A stretch of 64,000 nt of DNA from Ignelater luminosus (taxonomy: Eukaryota > Arthropoda > Insecta > Coleoptera > Elateridae), in contig VTPC01008686.1 in the NCBI GenBank assembly GCA_011009095.1, forward strand, positions 28,696 through 92,695. Reading direction: 5' to 3'. A program made the position numbers and the translations under genes. Positions 10,058 to 22,789 of the stretch are shown here, piece by piece (the stretch's first letter is position 1; each line of letters opens with the position of its first letter). Under the pieces are notes generated by a model. That model searched no databases and had not been told where the DNA came from. It saw only the letters and a program-made list of their open reading frames with translations.

Positions 10058-12146
10058 AAATTAGAACAAGTATATAGACAGTGCTTCAATAATCATGTCA
10101 AGATAATCATTGGAGACATGAATGTTAAGGTAGGGCAGGAGGAGATATACAGACCAACAGTAGGACCCTTCAGTGTCCACCAAGAAAGTGCTGCTTCTTT
10201 GAACAAGACAATCAGCAGTACACACTTTCAACAGAAAAGGATACATAAGGTGACATAAACGTTCCCAGATCAACAGACTTTGATAGACCACGTCTTCACT
10301 GATTTAAGACACGGGTCAAGCAACTAGACTGCAGAAGCTACCGGGGAGCTAACATCGACTTGGACCACTTTCTTATAGCCAGGAACCTTAGAGCACGAAT
10401 ATCAAACGCGGGGAAAGGTAAAACAAAACCAAGAACGATTAAAGTATCTTGAAGTCGTAAGAAGTTTCCGAGCGAGTCTAGACCGCTGATTGTCGGAACA
10501 AGCTCAGGGTAAGGCAAGTTCCACTGAAATGAACGCCAACTGGGAATTTCTGAAAACTGTGCCTTATGAGACAGCAACAGAAGTGTTAGGTAAAACATCT
10601 AAGAAACAGCGAAACGATTGGTTTGATGAAGAATGTAAACAACAAAAGAGAAAAATTAGGCCTACCTAAAAATTATCAGCCGAAGAACTAGAGGTAACAC
10701 GAGGAGTATCGAATAAAAAGAAGAGAGGAAAAAAGGAATACAGACAACAATTAAATAAATAATTTGAAGAAATAGAGACCCTAAACCGAGAACATGGGTA
10801 CAGGAAGTTTTACAAACGGGTTAATACTAAGAGAAAAGCTTTCAAATCACAAGCAAATCAGATTGTGACTCGAGATGGAGTTCTTCTGAATGAGAAGGTA
10901 GAAGTACTAAAACGGTGGCGAGAACACTTCAACTCACTACTTAATAGTGAAACCAGGGATGCAGCTACAGAACCAAGCAATGAGGAACCTGAACAAGACG
11001 AAACTGTACCACCAACTATAAAAGAAGTAAGTAAAGCAATCCAATCTCTGGCCAGAAACAAATCACCATGATCAAATGGCATATCAGCAGAGCTACTTAA
11101 GTACGGTAGGCAGGCGCTTGCAACTCCTTTCCATAAACTGTTGACACAAATATGGCAAGAATGAAATACGGGAATTTTATGCTCCATACACAAAAAGGGT
11201 AACGTGCTTGACTGCTCTAATTATAGGGGAGTCCCCCTCCTTAATGTGGCGTACAAGGTTAGATCCCTGATACTCAACAACCGACTGGCTCCCTATGTGG
11301 AAAACATTATTGGAACATACCAAAGAGGCATTTTAAAGAACAGATCCACCACCGATCGTATATCATCTATCAGACAATTCTAGAAAAGACGACAGAATAC
11401 GACATAAACTGCCACTACATCTTGATAGATTGCATATCGGCCTATGACACAATTAATACATCAGAAGCTAACAAATATTAACATACGCAGCAGTAATAGA
11501 AAGAACTCGACAAGAAAAGCAGTTGAAGCTTTCACGCGTATCGAAACAGCTGCGGAAATCATGGGACTTACAGTAAATTTTCATAGTCGGCAACACCTTG
11601 GGCACAACGAGACAACCTGAAAATACACAATGACACTATAGAAATGATGGAAGAATTCTGCTACTTGACTGCAGGAACGATACAAGCAAAGAAATTTAAA
11701 AAAAAAGTATATGTACATCTAACCGCTGCTGCTTTGGCCTAGCTCCTCAGTTAAGATAGAGAAACCTATCAAGAAGTATAAAATGCAAACTCTATAAGAC
11801 GATAATATGCCCAGTACTCATTTACGGATCTGAAACCTGGGTACCAACAAAAAGAGATGAAGCGCTGTTGCGAGCCCTCGAAAGGAAAGTACTGAGAACC
11901 ATAAAAGGCGGGATTTGTGAAAACGACCTATGGAAAAGACGATTTAATTTTGAATTGTATAGGCTTTTCAACGAACAAAGGTGATCCTACTAGAAGAATT
12001 ATGCTGAACCGGCCGGTCGGAAGAAGAAGGAGGGGACGACCGAAGCTTAGGTACCTGGACAATGTGGACGAAGATCTGAGAACACTTGAAGTAAGAGGAT
12101 GGAGAAGACAGGCTGCTGATAAGGAAAATGATGATGATGATGACTA
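10058..12146 (+). mobile_element. RTE-like non-LTR retrotransposon, degraded
   Basis: Pieces of a LINE polyprotein follow one another in sense order. At about 10099-10170 the endonuclease core reads IIIGDMNVKVGQEEIYRPTV; at 10278-10320 comes its C-terminal IDHVFTDLRHGSS. Then come NDWFDEECKQQKRK (10616-10660), a linker with VEVLKRWREHFNSLL (10900-10950) and reverse-transcriptase text around 11220 (YRGVPLLNVAYKV). The C-terminal tail GRRRRGRPKLRYLDNVDEDL (12016-12075) follows. It ends in a (GAT)n tail at 12128-12145, a usual 3' end for such elements. Many stops and frameshifts are present, and the catalytic YADD box is not found, so the copy is dead and old. Clade is uncertain: the endonuclease looks RTE/BovB-like. 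Confidence 0.8.
12128..12145 (+). repeat. (GAT)n 3' tail of the RTE-like LINE
   Basis: A short run of GAT units directly follows the degraded C-terminal coding part and marks the element's 3' end. Confidence 0.7.
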
Positions 12147-12149
12147 GTC

Positions 12150-14514
12150 CGAAACAGGCCATCTAGTCTATAAGGCTCGATTAGAACATCGGTCGTCCCA
12201 GAAAAAAATCCAATCAGTCTGAAACTTCATGACTTCGAAGAAAGAATCATTTCACTATATAAACAGTGCCCCAATAATAACTAATGTCAGAGCAACGGAC
12301 CATCTTAAAAAAACTTAGCATATGGAGTAAGCCCAAAACGATAGAGAAACGGCCAGCACAAATTTTGGGTTCTGTCTTCTTCGGAGTTTTACATATAAGT
12401 AAGATTTGTCGAACATATGAAATTAAACTTAATTTTAAAAAGAGCCTTTTAAGCAATAAAATGGTCCAGATTGGATTCTCCAAGCAAGTAAAGTGATGCA
12501 CATTCAAAGAAACCCCAAACTATCGTCTTGTACGGTATAATCGAATGATTAGTAAATTGAATTGACAAGAATTAATTGATTAAGATGAATATGATTATTT
12601 CAGGTGAATCTCAATTTAAACTTGTTGGTGTCCTACGCTTTAAAGATATGATAAGTTCAGAAATCTTGTTATGTAAGATATTTATAAGATTCTTTGAATA
12701 TTCTTGTTATTGCTTTAAAAACTCAACCCCAAGGCAACCCTACGGTACCAGCTAAGATGTCATAGGTTATTTTCGGTTTTTCTTTTAAAATAGTGATAAG
12801 GAAAAATATCGCTGTGTATCTAAATAAATGAACAACTGATACAATACGTCCATATTAGCATCCAACAAAAGAAATACAAGTGACGTATAAATTTTAAAAA
12901 GTACGTACAATGCACATTTCGAACCGCATCATCATTTATTTAAATCTCTAAAACAAGCACGTTACAAAAATGTTCCAATTCCTAACCATGGAAAATAGTA
13001 AAGGGAACGGTATTTTAACGAAGATCGCAAGAACAAAAGCTCGAGAGACGCCTCGAACCGTCAAAATTATTTTCCGTACTTACGAATGCGAATTTAAAGT
13101 GTATCAGAGTGTCAGAGGCCTGGGATTCGATTCCAATACTCGATACATATATTTTTACTTAAGGGTAGAACCAGGGAAGAGTTTTCTCACAATATATCGG
13201 AATTTACGTATTTCGAAATACCTTTAGGCACACTAGATCATATTCTGATTGCCAGTAATGTAAAATAGTAGCAAGAAAAAATAAATAAGTTTATGGAAAA
13301 ACGTTCTATTTTATGACCTACGTTTTATTACGCTTAAGATTTTTCAGGGGAATGGATTTTATAGTGGAATTTTATTCGGAAAATTGGTTTCTATTTAAAG
13401 AGTTGCCGGTTAAAAAATGAGTATGTCTAACTGTAATAGACGTGATAATTAACAAAATGAAAGAGCGTACTTTCGCTGAATGTACTGGTGATTATTGCCT
13501 CGCTACTGGTTTTATATTTATTTATCCCAAGGCTATGCTTTTAATCATTACATAATGATAAGATAAATATAAACTTAATAAAGAGTTGGATTGGATAATC
13601 AATATTTGTGTATAATTCTATAATGGGCATAAAGAAAATTTGACAGATATAAATGTGAGAATACCAGCGCATTCATCTTTCAAGAATAAACACCGAACGA
13701 CCGCCACAATAACGATAATCTTACTACTGTAAGAAGACTAAAACTAGCAAATCCTAAAAAACTTAAAAGTGTAGTTCATCTCTCTTTTTCTGATTTGATA
13801 AATGGCTGCAAATACAAAGAACACAATAAAAATCTTTACTTCTAACCATAATAAAAATAATAGTTACGTACACATAAAATGAGTAACGTTTCTGACATTC
13901 AAATTTAAGAAAGTCGAAGGATTAATTTATTCAAGTAGTTGAAGAAAAACGATACAGCCTATTTTAAAAAACCACCATTAGAGTAAAATATCATCCTTGA
14001 TACTTTTTATTGTACCTATTGATAGCAATAAAAGTAACTGCGTTTGCATTAAGTAAGCGTCGTTTAAATGTTATATTATTTCAGAAAAAAGAAAGAAAAA
14101 CCTTATTCTCTTTAGTTTTCAAGGCACATAGAATGTTTATATCTAAGTAAGGCCTTTTCACTACTAAGAAAACTTCCAGTGCCCAGTTTCTATAATTTAT
14201 TGAATGAAAAAACAAATTATTAACTAAATACACACTTGTTGTCCACCAAGATTATGTTTTCGATGCTCGAAGCTATATCTGCTAAATTAGTTACAGGATT
14301 TTCGAAAAGCCTTTCAATATTGAAAGAAAGAATTCCGTCTTTAAAGCTTTGAGCCCCTCATATTCCAAAACTTGTTATGAACAAAACTAGCTTCTGAGCC
14401 TATTTTTTGTTGAGACCTTTATATTTAAGCGTTTATGTCTATACGGAAAGCTTTTATGTCCAGGGGAGGCTTTCAATAACTATTAGTTTTTAGTTTTAAG
14501 ATGATAATGGAAGA
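12150..14514. other. Long stretch without recognised gene
   Basis: Short frames only, such as 12970-13227 (+, 85 residues), with no motif I recognise. No repeats of note were seen. Confidence 0.45.
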
Positions 14515-16915
14515 GCTTTGGAGATTTCGCCGCTTAAGCTTTCTAGATATTTTTGTTGGGGTAGATCAATCCCGTTACATAATATTTATTTAATTCTTTT
14601 GCATATCTTTCTCCATTCCTTGCTGTCCTTTACTCTTTCCCCTATATTTACGATCCCGGCCCTTGCTAAATCCTCTCTGACTTCCTTCCACCACTTTGAT
14701 CTCGGTCTGCCTCTTCTTTGTTTCCCCGCTGGTTCCTAGTTTATTATCATTTCGCTCTCTGTTCCTTTATCTTCTTGATAATATCGCAGATATATTCTTC
14801 TCCTATTTCTTCATTGGTTCTTCTTCTGTATTCGTTCTCATTTATTTTCTTTGGTCCCATTATTGCTCTTAATATTTCTCTTTCTGTTCTTATATTTTGT
14901 TAATCTTTCTTTGTTATTGTTGATCTTATAAGCGTCTTGTATATTTTGGATTTAGTGTTTTTTGTGAGTGCTTTACTTTTCAATAGCTTTTTGTTAACAG
15001 ATAATGCTCTGTCACTATTTCTCTTTTTTTTCCAAATTTCTACTCCCATCATTGGTTATTACGCTGCCCAGATATTTAAATTTATCTTCTACTTGTAAAG
15101 TATATGTTCCTATTCTAGTTTCCTTACTTTCCTTCTTATTACTCTGTTTTCCAATCCTCACTACTTTCGTTTTACCCATATTTATTTACTTTTCTACCTT
15201 CTTCCGTTATTTCGTTTAACATTTTACACATTATTTCCCTTCTTTCGGTAATAATTACTAAGTCCTCTGCGTATGCTATTAGTTGGCTTCCTTCTGTTCT
15301 TAATGTTCCTTTATTAACTTTTCTCGTTATGTCTTCTAGGGATTTTGCATTACGACTCCTGTTTATCATTTGTCTTATTTCCTCTAATGTTGGTTCTTCT
15401 ATTTCCATACTTTCCACTCTTTGACTATTGTTATTCCTTCTGCTGCTTGTTCCTCATTTAATATTTCCTTAAACTAGTTCATCCATACTTCTTTGGTCTC
15501 TTCCTCTTCCTTCTTCATTTTTAATTCTTCATATCTTTGGTTTATATGTTCTTGTTTGTTGTTTAACTTTTTGGTAAAAGTGTCTTGCGTTCTTTCTGCT
15601 GTTCTCCTTTTCGATCTCTTCCATTTCACCCTCGATTTATTCCTTCTTACTACTCTGGACTATTTTGTTGCATTCGCTTCGCATTTTCTCATAATTTTCT
15701 CTATGCTCTTGTCTTTTTGTTCTGACCCATTTAATTCTTGCTTCAACTTTTCTTTACATCGCTTCTCTACATCTCTCATTCTACCATTCCTTCTCAATTT
15801 TTCCACCCCTTGTATCCTATGTTTTTCTAGTCGCTTTTTCTATTGCTCTCTTCATGTTGACCCAAGCTTCTTCTATATCTTCCTCATCCCGCTGTGTTCT
15901 GGCTATTTTGTTTTATCTCTTTTCTATATTCTTCTTGTTACACTTCCGTCTTTAGCTTCTCTACGTCCCACGTCTTTGATTTTATTTCGCTTCTCATCCC
16001 CTTTTTCACTTTTAATCTGAACTTTGTCACTACCACGTTGTGATCCGAGTCAGCGTATGCTCCTCTGTGTGTTCTTACATGCAATATTGATGATTGTCTT
16101 CTCCGCGTAATCAATATATGAGCAATTTGAGTTTGAATTTTTTCATTTAATGATGTCTAGGTTATTTTTTGTTCCTTGGGATGGATGCTTGAATTTCGCT
16201 TACTATCATGTTATTTCTCGCAGTTAATTCGCATAGTTTGTGTCCATTATCATTTGTTACTTTATGTATTGTATGTTTTCCTGCTACGCTTTCTAAATGT
16301 TTCTCTATACCTATTTGGGAATTAAGGTATTCCAGTATTATTATTGCATCTTCTTTCGGGATTGTTGCGTATTCTCTCTCCACTTCTTCATAGAACTTTT
16401 CCTTCTCACATTTACTAATGATAGGTTATATGGATCCATCCGTATTCTTATATATGCTATTTTGCCATTTATTAATCTTGTTTTTATTATTCTTTCAGTC
16501 ATCATCCCGAATACCATAAATGCTACGTCTTCTTGCCCTCCTTTCTCTTCTCCTGAATATATTGTTGTAAACTCCTTCGTTTTTATTTCGCCTTTGCCTT
16601 GACATCTTACTTGCTGCAGTGCAGATATGCTGATACCATATCTCCTTAATTCCGCTCCTATGTCTATCATCTTTCCTGTTTCTTTCATTGTTTTTATTTT
16701 TCTTATTTCCCGTCCTGTATTGTTGTCGTTTTGTCGTTTTCGTTTTGCTCCTTTACATACAATTTTTTGGTTCGTATCCGTCTCGTTATCGTTTTCATTT
16801 GCATCGTCGATTTCCCGTTCTTCCGTTCTTCTTATTAGTTTTTTGAATACTGCGTTCTGGTTGTCTTTCGAATTTGATCACCTTCTTCATTCGTTTCCGG
16901 TGACCTTTCACTTAT
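14515..16915 (-). mobile_element. APE-type LINE remnant in minus orientation with a deleted RT core
   Basis: Reading the minus strand from 16900 downward, the endonuclease start appears at 16688-16580 (ALQQVRCQGKGEIKTKEFTT, then YSGEEKGG). Further endonuclease text follows (HTIHKVTNDNGHKLCEL, about 16270-16210), then the SDH-type end near 16040. A linker at 15417-15360 (PTLEEIRQMINRSRNAKS) joins almost directly to KGTLRTEGSQLIAYAEDLVI (15310-15250). A block holding most reverse-transcriptase motifs is therefore missing, and the active-site box reads YAED instead of YADD. The C-terminus GKQRRGRPRSKWWKEVREDL lies at about 14740-14680. Frames on the plus strand across this region are antisense shadows. 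The copy is inactive. Confidence 0.78.
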
Positions 16916-16954
16916 AGTGCTGGTTGCTTTTTTCTTGCTTCATTTTTCCATTCT

Positions 16955-17240
16955 CTTATTACTATTATTATTACTTCAATATTTTCTACATCTGTCGACG
17001 TCTCTCTGTACCTCTTTTCCATCCTTCTCTGTCTTTCTCTCTTAATTGTCTAACTTCCATTGCTTTTTCTACTCCATCTTTCCATATGATTCTTGGTTTA
17101 CCCCTCATATCTATATGGAGGTTTCCAATTATAGATTCTTTTCGGTTATCCTCTTTCTGGTAGTTTTTGCATATCTCCAATTATGTTTGTTCTATTCTTT
17201 CTATAATTTGCTATCTTGTGGCATGCTGGCTATGGAAGAT
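16955..17240 (-). mobile_element. LINE C-terminal fragment with a (TAA)n tail, minus orientation
   Basis: The minus-strand peptide MRGKPRIIWKDGVEKAM followed by REKDREGWKRGTERRRQ (about 17115-16990) is a typical LINE C-terminus (GRPRxRWxDxVE). Just beyond it is a (TAA)n-like tail at 16961-16977. It sits immediately upstream, in minus sense, of the endonuclease start of the neighbouring LINE, so two separate insertions lie head to tail. Confidence 0.6.
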
Positions 17241-17244
17241 CTCA

Positions 17245-18589
17245 CAGCTTCTTCTCATGAAACTCATTTAAATAGTCTTTATCAAAGCTTAGAGGAAGAA
17301 ATCTCGAATAAAAACTACCTGGTCCTCCAGGGTGGGAGGTTACAACTCATTACCATAATAGAATTCTCATCAACTTTAAAAACTTGCAAATTCGGCCTCG
17401 GAATACAAAAACTGGGAAAAAAACGAAGACGACCGGACAATCAAAATAATTTTCAAGTAACTAAGAAAATAACTAAAACGGCTTTTTGCCAATAAGCTAT
17501 GATCATAGAGGAGAATTTTTATTGAGACTCTCATATACAAAATAGAGAGCTAGGCCTTTGTCATGTTATCAGACCGTCTGATATAATTCCAAGTCCTAAA
17601 AGATTGTGATTTGTGGTTTCAGAAGGCATATTCTGTTAATCTCTTTCCGGATAGTTGTAATCTTCCTCCTATTCAATCCATTGAAATGCGGTTGAAGAAT
17701 TCTTTGTTTCCTTTCCATCCAGTTATGCAGTTCTGTTGCTTCTTCCAAATATTTAGAACAGCTTTGAAATTATGTTTCTCTCCAGAACAAAAATATCCAA
17801 TTCTTGCACTTCTTAGGTACATTTTGCTTGCAAGTTTGGCATTAAGACTACCGTAGGTTACTGCTTTTAGTTTTTTAGTAAATTTCACCACAATTCCCAA
17901 TAATTTTAGTTGAGATCTTCGACCTGGATTACCCCGTTTTCATAAGCAGTACAGAAAATAATTTTCAAGCACCTTAATAAAATATGCAAATCTACCAATA
18001 AAACACTGCAAACTTTACAAATTTCAAATTACTTTTCTACTCAAAGTTTCTGAGTATCACCTGCAAATCGCGTTTCGTGTTGGCAAGAACGAAAAAATTG
18101 CAAAATCATTCAGCAGCAAATTCTCTTGATAGATAGAATCAAAGCCAGAATCGGGACCTTAATCTAAGGCCCGATAGTAAGGATAAAACTTGTACACAAA
18201 TTCCTTACAGCTCCAGAATGGGTATGCGAATAATGCTGAGCAATTTAGATAACTTGTCATTTGTTTATCCTCCAAAATAAATTTTTCCAAAATAATCGCG
18301 GAGAGAGCCAGATTGTAAATCATAGGCAATTTCGCCACAATAAAATGTTGTATCAGACGATAGCAAAAGAGCTGGAATAATGCAATTTTGACTCTCACAG
18401 ACGATAGTCAGAAATTCAAGAAACGTTTGAGCACTGAAAGAGCGCCAAAATCGGGTCGTAATAGCCAACCCGCTACTTTAAAGTTAACTGGAAGATCAAG
18501 GCACAGTTAATCTTAACTCCAAAATCTTTGTCCAAAACGTGGCGAAAAACCTAACTGCTTCCATTGATTGCTGTAGTAGTCGGAATATG
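17245..18589. other. Stretch without recognised gene
   Basis: Frames at 17611-17856 (+) and 18159-18398 (-) carry no signature. Nothing else was seen. Confidence 0.45.
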
Positions 18590-19080
18590 TAAGTTACGAG
18601 TTGTAAGGTATCACAACTTGATCAAGAATCTTGTTAGACGACAAGAGCTACATCAAAGATGACTACTCCAGTTCTCAGATTTTCCTCCGTAAACAATCTA
18701 ACGGTGATTCCGATTACGAAAACGAAAATCACCAATTCTCCAAACAAATCAAAGTATCTATAAAAAGGTGTGGTTGGAAACATTTAAATCCTTTGTGAAA
18801 TCCTACAAAGTAGCGGTTCTGTTTGGCCAGATTTGACCTCAGCGTGCCTCAGTTCATTTCAGCAGGGACACAGTTAAATGAATGAACGATAACTTGGATT
18901 TTATCCCGCGAAAGTTCAAACCTTCTCAACTGCCCTGAGCTGAGGCCAATAGAGAATATTGGGTGATCGTAAAATGGAAACTCTTGAAGATAGGTAGAAA
19001 AGCCAAGAACAATGCACAGTTTAAAAAAAAACGAGGAAGAAAGTAACCGAAGAAGTCAATGAAACTACTGTGTGACATCT
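18590..19080 (+). pseudogene. Tc1/mariner-superfamily transposase fossil (PELRPIE type)
   Basis: Two signatures are seen in order. DDKSYIKDDYS (about 18640-18672) matches the first catalytic block (DDESYF) of the IS630-like family. CPELRPIENI (about 18927-18957) is the third catalytic block (NCPELRPIExYW). Basic text resembling KxxLLKxxRKAKN follows to about 19040. The frame is broken repeatedly and inverted ends were not found, so this is an old dead copy. The family is inferred from motif order. Confidence 0.6.
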
Positions 19081-19269
19081 GAAAATTGAATCATGTAATT
19101 TTTTCCTATGTTCTTTGTAGTCCATAGGGCCACGGATATTATAGAGAAAGCACTGGAACAGAAAAAAAAGTTTGTTCTGATTTGTTCTTGGATGTGGTAC
19201 AAGTCTTCGATTAAGTTGGCACGAAGATCTCACCCACATGCTGCGCAAAATGCTCCCGAAACATTATGT

Positions 19270-19790
19270 TGAAATTTTAACGTAGTTCAGAATAAAACAA
19301 GAAGATCAATACTCTGGCTTAAAGAAGATCAATGTGAGACTCCCGCAAGGCTGTGTGCTGGGCCCCATACTGTACTTGCTCTATACCAACGATTTGCCAA
19401 ATATCCCAGAAATCACCGTCGCAACCTCTGCGGATGATAGGGCAGACTAAATAAAGGAATATCCATACATATTAATTTTACCAAAAGAAAACTGAAGGAT
19501 CCTCCATCTTTTATAATCAATGGAACTGCCGCTCCATATAAAAACAATGCTAAATATCTTGACATGAGCCTGGGTGCTAAGTTGAGGTGGAATCACCACA
19601 TCAAGAAAAAACGAGAAGAACTAGATATCCGTTACAGAAAACATTACTGGTTACACGGTAAATGCCCCTTGGTATGTGCGAAATCGGGATATTCACCGGG
19701 ATCTAAATATTCCAATGGTATTCGCCGAGATCAAGAAAATGGCGGCCAAGCCCCATCAGTATCCTAACAGTGAGGCTCTTCAACTGTTGG
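19270..19790 (+). pseudogene. Jockey-clade LINE reverse-transcriptase fossil
   Basis: The plus strand reads LPQGCVLGPILYLLYTNDLP (about 19337-19398) and then ITVATSADDRAD (19410-19450). These are the GxPQGSxLGP and FADD boxes of Jockey-clade reverse transcriptase, with the two catalytic aspartates kept. The C-terminal marker PWYVRNRDIHRDLNIP appears at about 19668-19715 and matches the end of Jockey ORF2. Several stops interrupt the frame, and the segment between these parts is shortened. It directly follows the transposase fossil ending at about 19080. Confidence 0.75.
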
Positions 19791-19799
19791 ACAACTATT

Positions 19800-20689
19800 A
19801 TGTTCCATAACTGAAGAGGACCAAGCCCTTGGACCTTGCTTAGTGCCTTGTTTCTGAAAAGCAAAGTAAAGTGCGCGTAGGTTAAGGTCGTTTTCGATAC
19901 CAAACAGCTGGAGTGCATTGGAGAATGAACTCTGGATGATAAAACATAGCTTTCAAGAAAACAAAAAAGAATTAATCATGTATGATTAGTTTTAACATCA
20001 AATTGTCGAAAACAAATGTTCTTTGTAATAAATCTTATAAATAAATGCTCAAAACGTTTAATTTCTTCTAGCCATGCTCTCTAGATTTGAAAACTGGTGT
20101 GCTGATTTTTTTTTAGTATTAAGGAACAAAAAGTTACTATTAAGAAACCAAATTCTTGATCATGATTGTAGTTTATTCGCTACTGGGATGTTAACTGTTA
20201 TCGCAAATCTACCAACTCAGTGCCCCGGGAGGGTTTTGATGAACGAAACCGTAGGAGAGTACGGAGAATGTAAATCACGAAGACAATAGCCATGCTTTCT
20301 CTCAGGATATAGTCATCCGTAGGACCACAAAAGGACAGAATGTTACAGTCGGATAGTGCAAATGCAGGCACCCATCAGACTCAACGGGAAGGTAGGACCT
20401 CCAAAGGCAGGAAGAGACGGACACACGAAGAAAGTACAGCTAATGTCTGAACACTTCCGTGTCTTAAGTTTGAAATTAAACACATTAGGAGAATTTTTGA
20501 AAAAGAGAAAAACAAGGTTCCGACTTCTATATATCTACTTAGTCTAGTTCATTATTAAGGTACATAGATGCGTAACCGGGATTTGTTAGATCGTGCTAAT
20601 ACACAGATTTTTATTTATATTTCTCTAATTTCCATGATATTTTCTTTCTTAGATCTTTTTTCTGCTTTTCACAGGTTTACTTTGTTTTC
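19800..20689. other. Stretch without recognised gene
   Basis: Short frames without motif. Nothing else was seen. Confidence 0.4.
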
Positions 20690-21160
20690 CAGGCGAGGCC
20701 AAACTCTGCCATTTTTTTGAAGAAGCACCTTTCGAACCTAGACCTCTTTTGGATGAAACATTCAAGTTAGAAGGAACGCTATCAGAACTCTACAGAAAGA
20801 AAGCTTTTCACTTTGCCCTTTGTACTTATTTCCCCCTTGTCACAAGTCTAAACGGCACGCCAAGTGATGCTTCGAGTTCCTTAACCTACTTCGAGATAAT
20901 TAAGTGAGTTGAAGTCTCCATTGAAGGTTTTTACAGAAAGTATCTTTCGACTTTGGTTTCTGTACTCATTCTTATCACAAAACTTGGAACTTTCTCTGAT
21001 TAGCCTCTTTCGAGAAACCTAAATACTTGCAGTGCAGATTTTTGCTCCACTAAGCCCATCTTACATTTTGGTCTCAATTTTTTGGGAATAGTCATCTTTC
21101 GTACCTCGACTTTCTTTGGATGCATCATTCAGGTTGAGAGAAAAGGAGGCTTCCCTTAAT
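20690..21160. repeat. Degenerate tandem repeats of about 140 bp and a 370-bp spaced block
   Basis: A segment starting ACAGAAAG, with CTTTNNACTTTG and TGTACT downstream, occurs at about 20792 and again at 20933. A second word, CTTTCGNACCTNGAC with GGATGNAACATTCA after it, occurs at about 20726 and 21093. The copies differ by many substitutions. This looks like an old satellite-like array; no coding potential is seen. Confidence 0.5.
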
Positions 21161-22789
21161 TTAGCATTGAGCTGAGTTAGTTTTGTCTTCTAACAGCCCA
21201 CCTATAGTGGCCGCGGTCGCAGCATTTCACCAAATAGTCTGAAGTGGGCACAGTCGGGTGCTGGCCTCATATTCAAGCTTCACTTTCCACCAAGTTACTT
21301 GGAAAGCTCCAATATTGGGTTTTGTTCTCAACTTAGCCACTTACGGTAGTCTACAATCGGGCTTCTACCTTCAACTGTGTAACTCGGCTAGTTTTGCTAA
21401 AAGAGTTTATCTGTCGCAAAAATCTTTAGATATTCTCTTAGCTAACTTCACTGGGGCCACTGAAAGGCTATGTTAGAACATTCACGTTTTCCCTTATTCT
21501 CTAACTTCGAACTTGTCACTACAGATTTGCCCTTCGCTGCGGTTTTCCTATTCCTTTGTCTTCCAAGTTCTTTCTAAAAAAGATATTTTGATAGAACCTC
21601 GCGTCTTGAAGTAATTTTAAACGTATTCTTCAGCAAAACAGATTTTTCGATCTATTTTTGATTTTTTCTAATCTTGATTCAGTTGATCGCGTTTAGCTAG
21701 ATGTTGTCCTTCGAAAACAAATGTATGTTGTTCTTGATAGACTTAACATAAACTTAACTTGAGCATTTCTGCTGTCTCAACAGAGATTCCTAATCTTATC
21801 TTTGTTAGGGTCTGTAATTGCGTTTCGCTTTACTCAATTTATTCTCAGATGAAAGCTGATTTAATCATGTTTCGTTGCTAGTGTTTAGGGTATTAGTAAA
21901 AGATGTTCCCACTTCCTAAACCTACGACAGGAAACAAGACTCTGAAATTTAATACTCAAAATAGCCGTGAATCATTACAGTTTTAATTTGTCAGTTTGAA
22001 TATTTTTCTTGTCATATGCAGCAGAGGGCTGAATCGATACGTCGATTTTTGGTCAGTCGCTTTGAGATAATGTCAAGGTTCCTGTTTTAGTTAGACTTTG
22101 CATTCCTATCTCCTTTACGTTCACGTTTTCGTTCGTGTTCACGTTAACGCTCAGCTTGCATCAATTTTAATCACTTGTCAGTTCTCCATTCATAACTTAA
22201 CCAACAGAGATTCATTTGATAACATTTACATTAACGAAAAAGTTGATTCTATGACCTACTCGATTCTTTTTTATTTGATCTCACGCTAGTTTATTTATCA
22301 ATCAGTACAGTATTGTTCAGAAAAATCTTATAGAATAATAACAAGAAATAATTCATAAAGGCAATAATAATTAGGTTCGTCTTTTCAAGATAAGTACTAG
22401 ATACATATCAGTTTCAAAATGGCACAAATTCAACAAGATTTAAATTCTGCATAAGTTCAAATTCGCATTAATATATCTCCACCAGTATTGATATGCTCTA
22501 TTCAGAATTTCTAGTCGTGCTTCTTCAATAAAACTAGCAAACATCAAATCACTTCTGAAAACTCTACCGGTAGTCACTTCAGATTTTATCCAGGAACTTA
22601 AGGAAATGTTTTGATATTTTCTTTTCCTTTCCTGGTAACCTTGTTATTATGTTACTGTATTCTAAGCTACTTTTAGTAGCTAGCCGGTGTTACTCGTCAA
22701 AATGTCCATGATATAAACGTACTCAAAATCGTTCTTCTCATTATTACCCCCAAGTTAGTTAGTGTGTATAAAACATGAATAATATGTTG
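21161..22789. other. Stretch without recognised gene
   Basis: T-rich sequence that may hold further diverged units of the preceding repeat. No gene motif was recognised. Confidence 0.4.

Noticed and set aside
12145-12195. Possible further copy of the 9-bp minisatellite (words like GTCCGAAACAGGCC and AAGGCTCGATTAG)
   Set aside because: Too short, and the 9-bp phase is not kept over more than two or three units.
15493-16917. Plus-strand frames rich in F, L and S that look like membrane proteins
   Set aside because: They are antisense to an A-rich LINE coding region in minus orientation, which gives T-rich, hydrophobic-looking translations.
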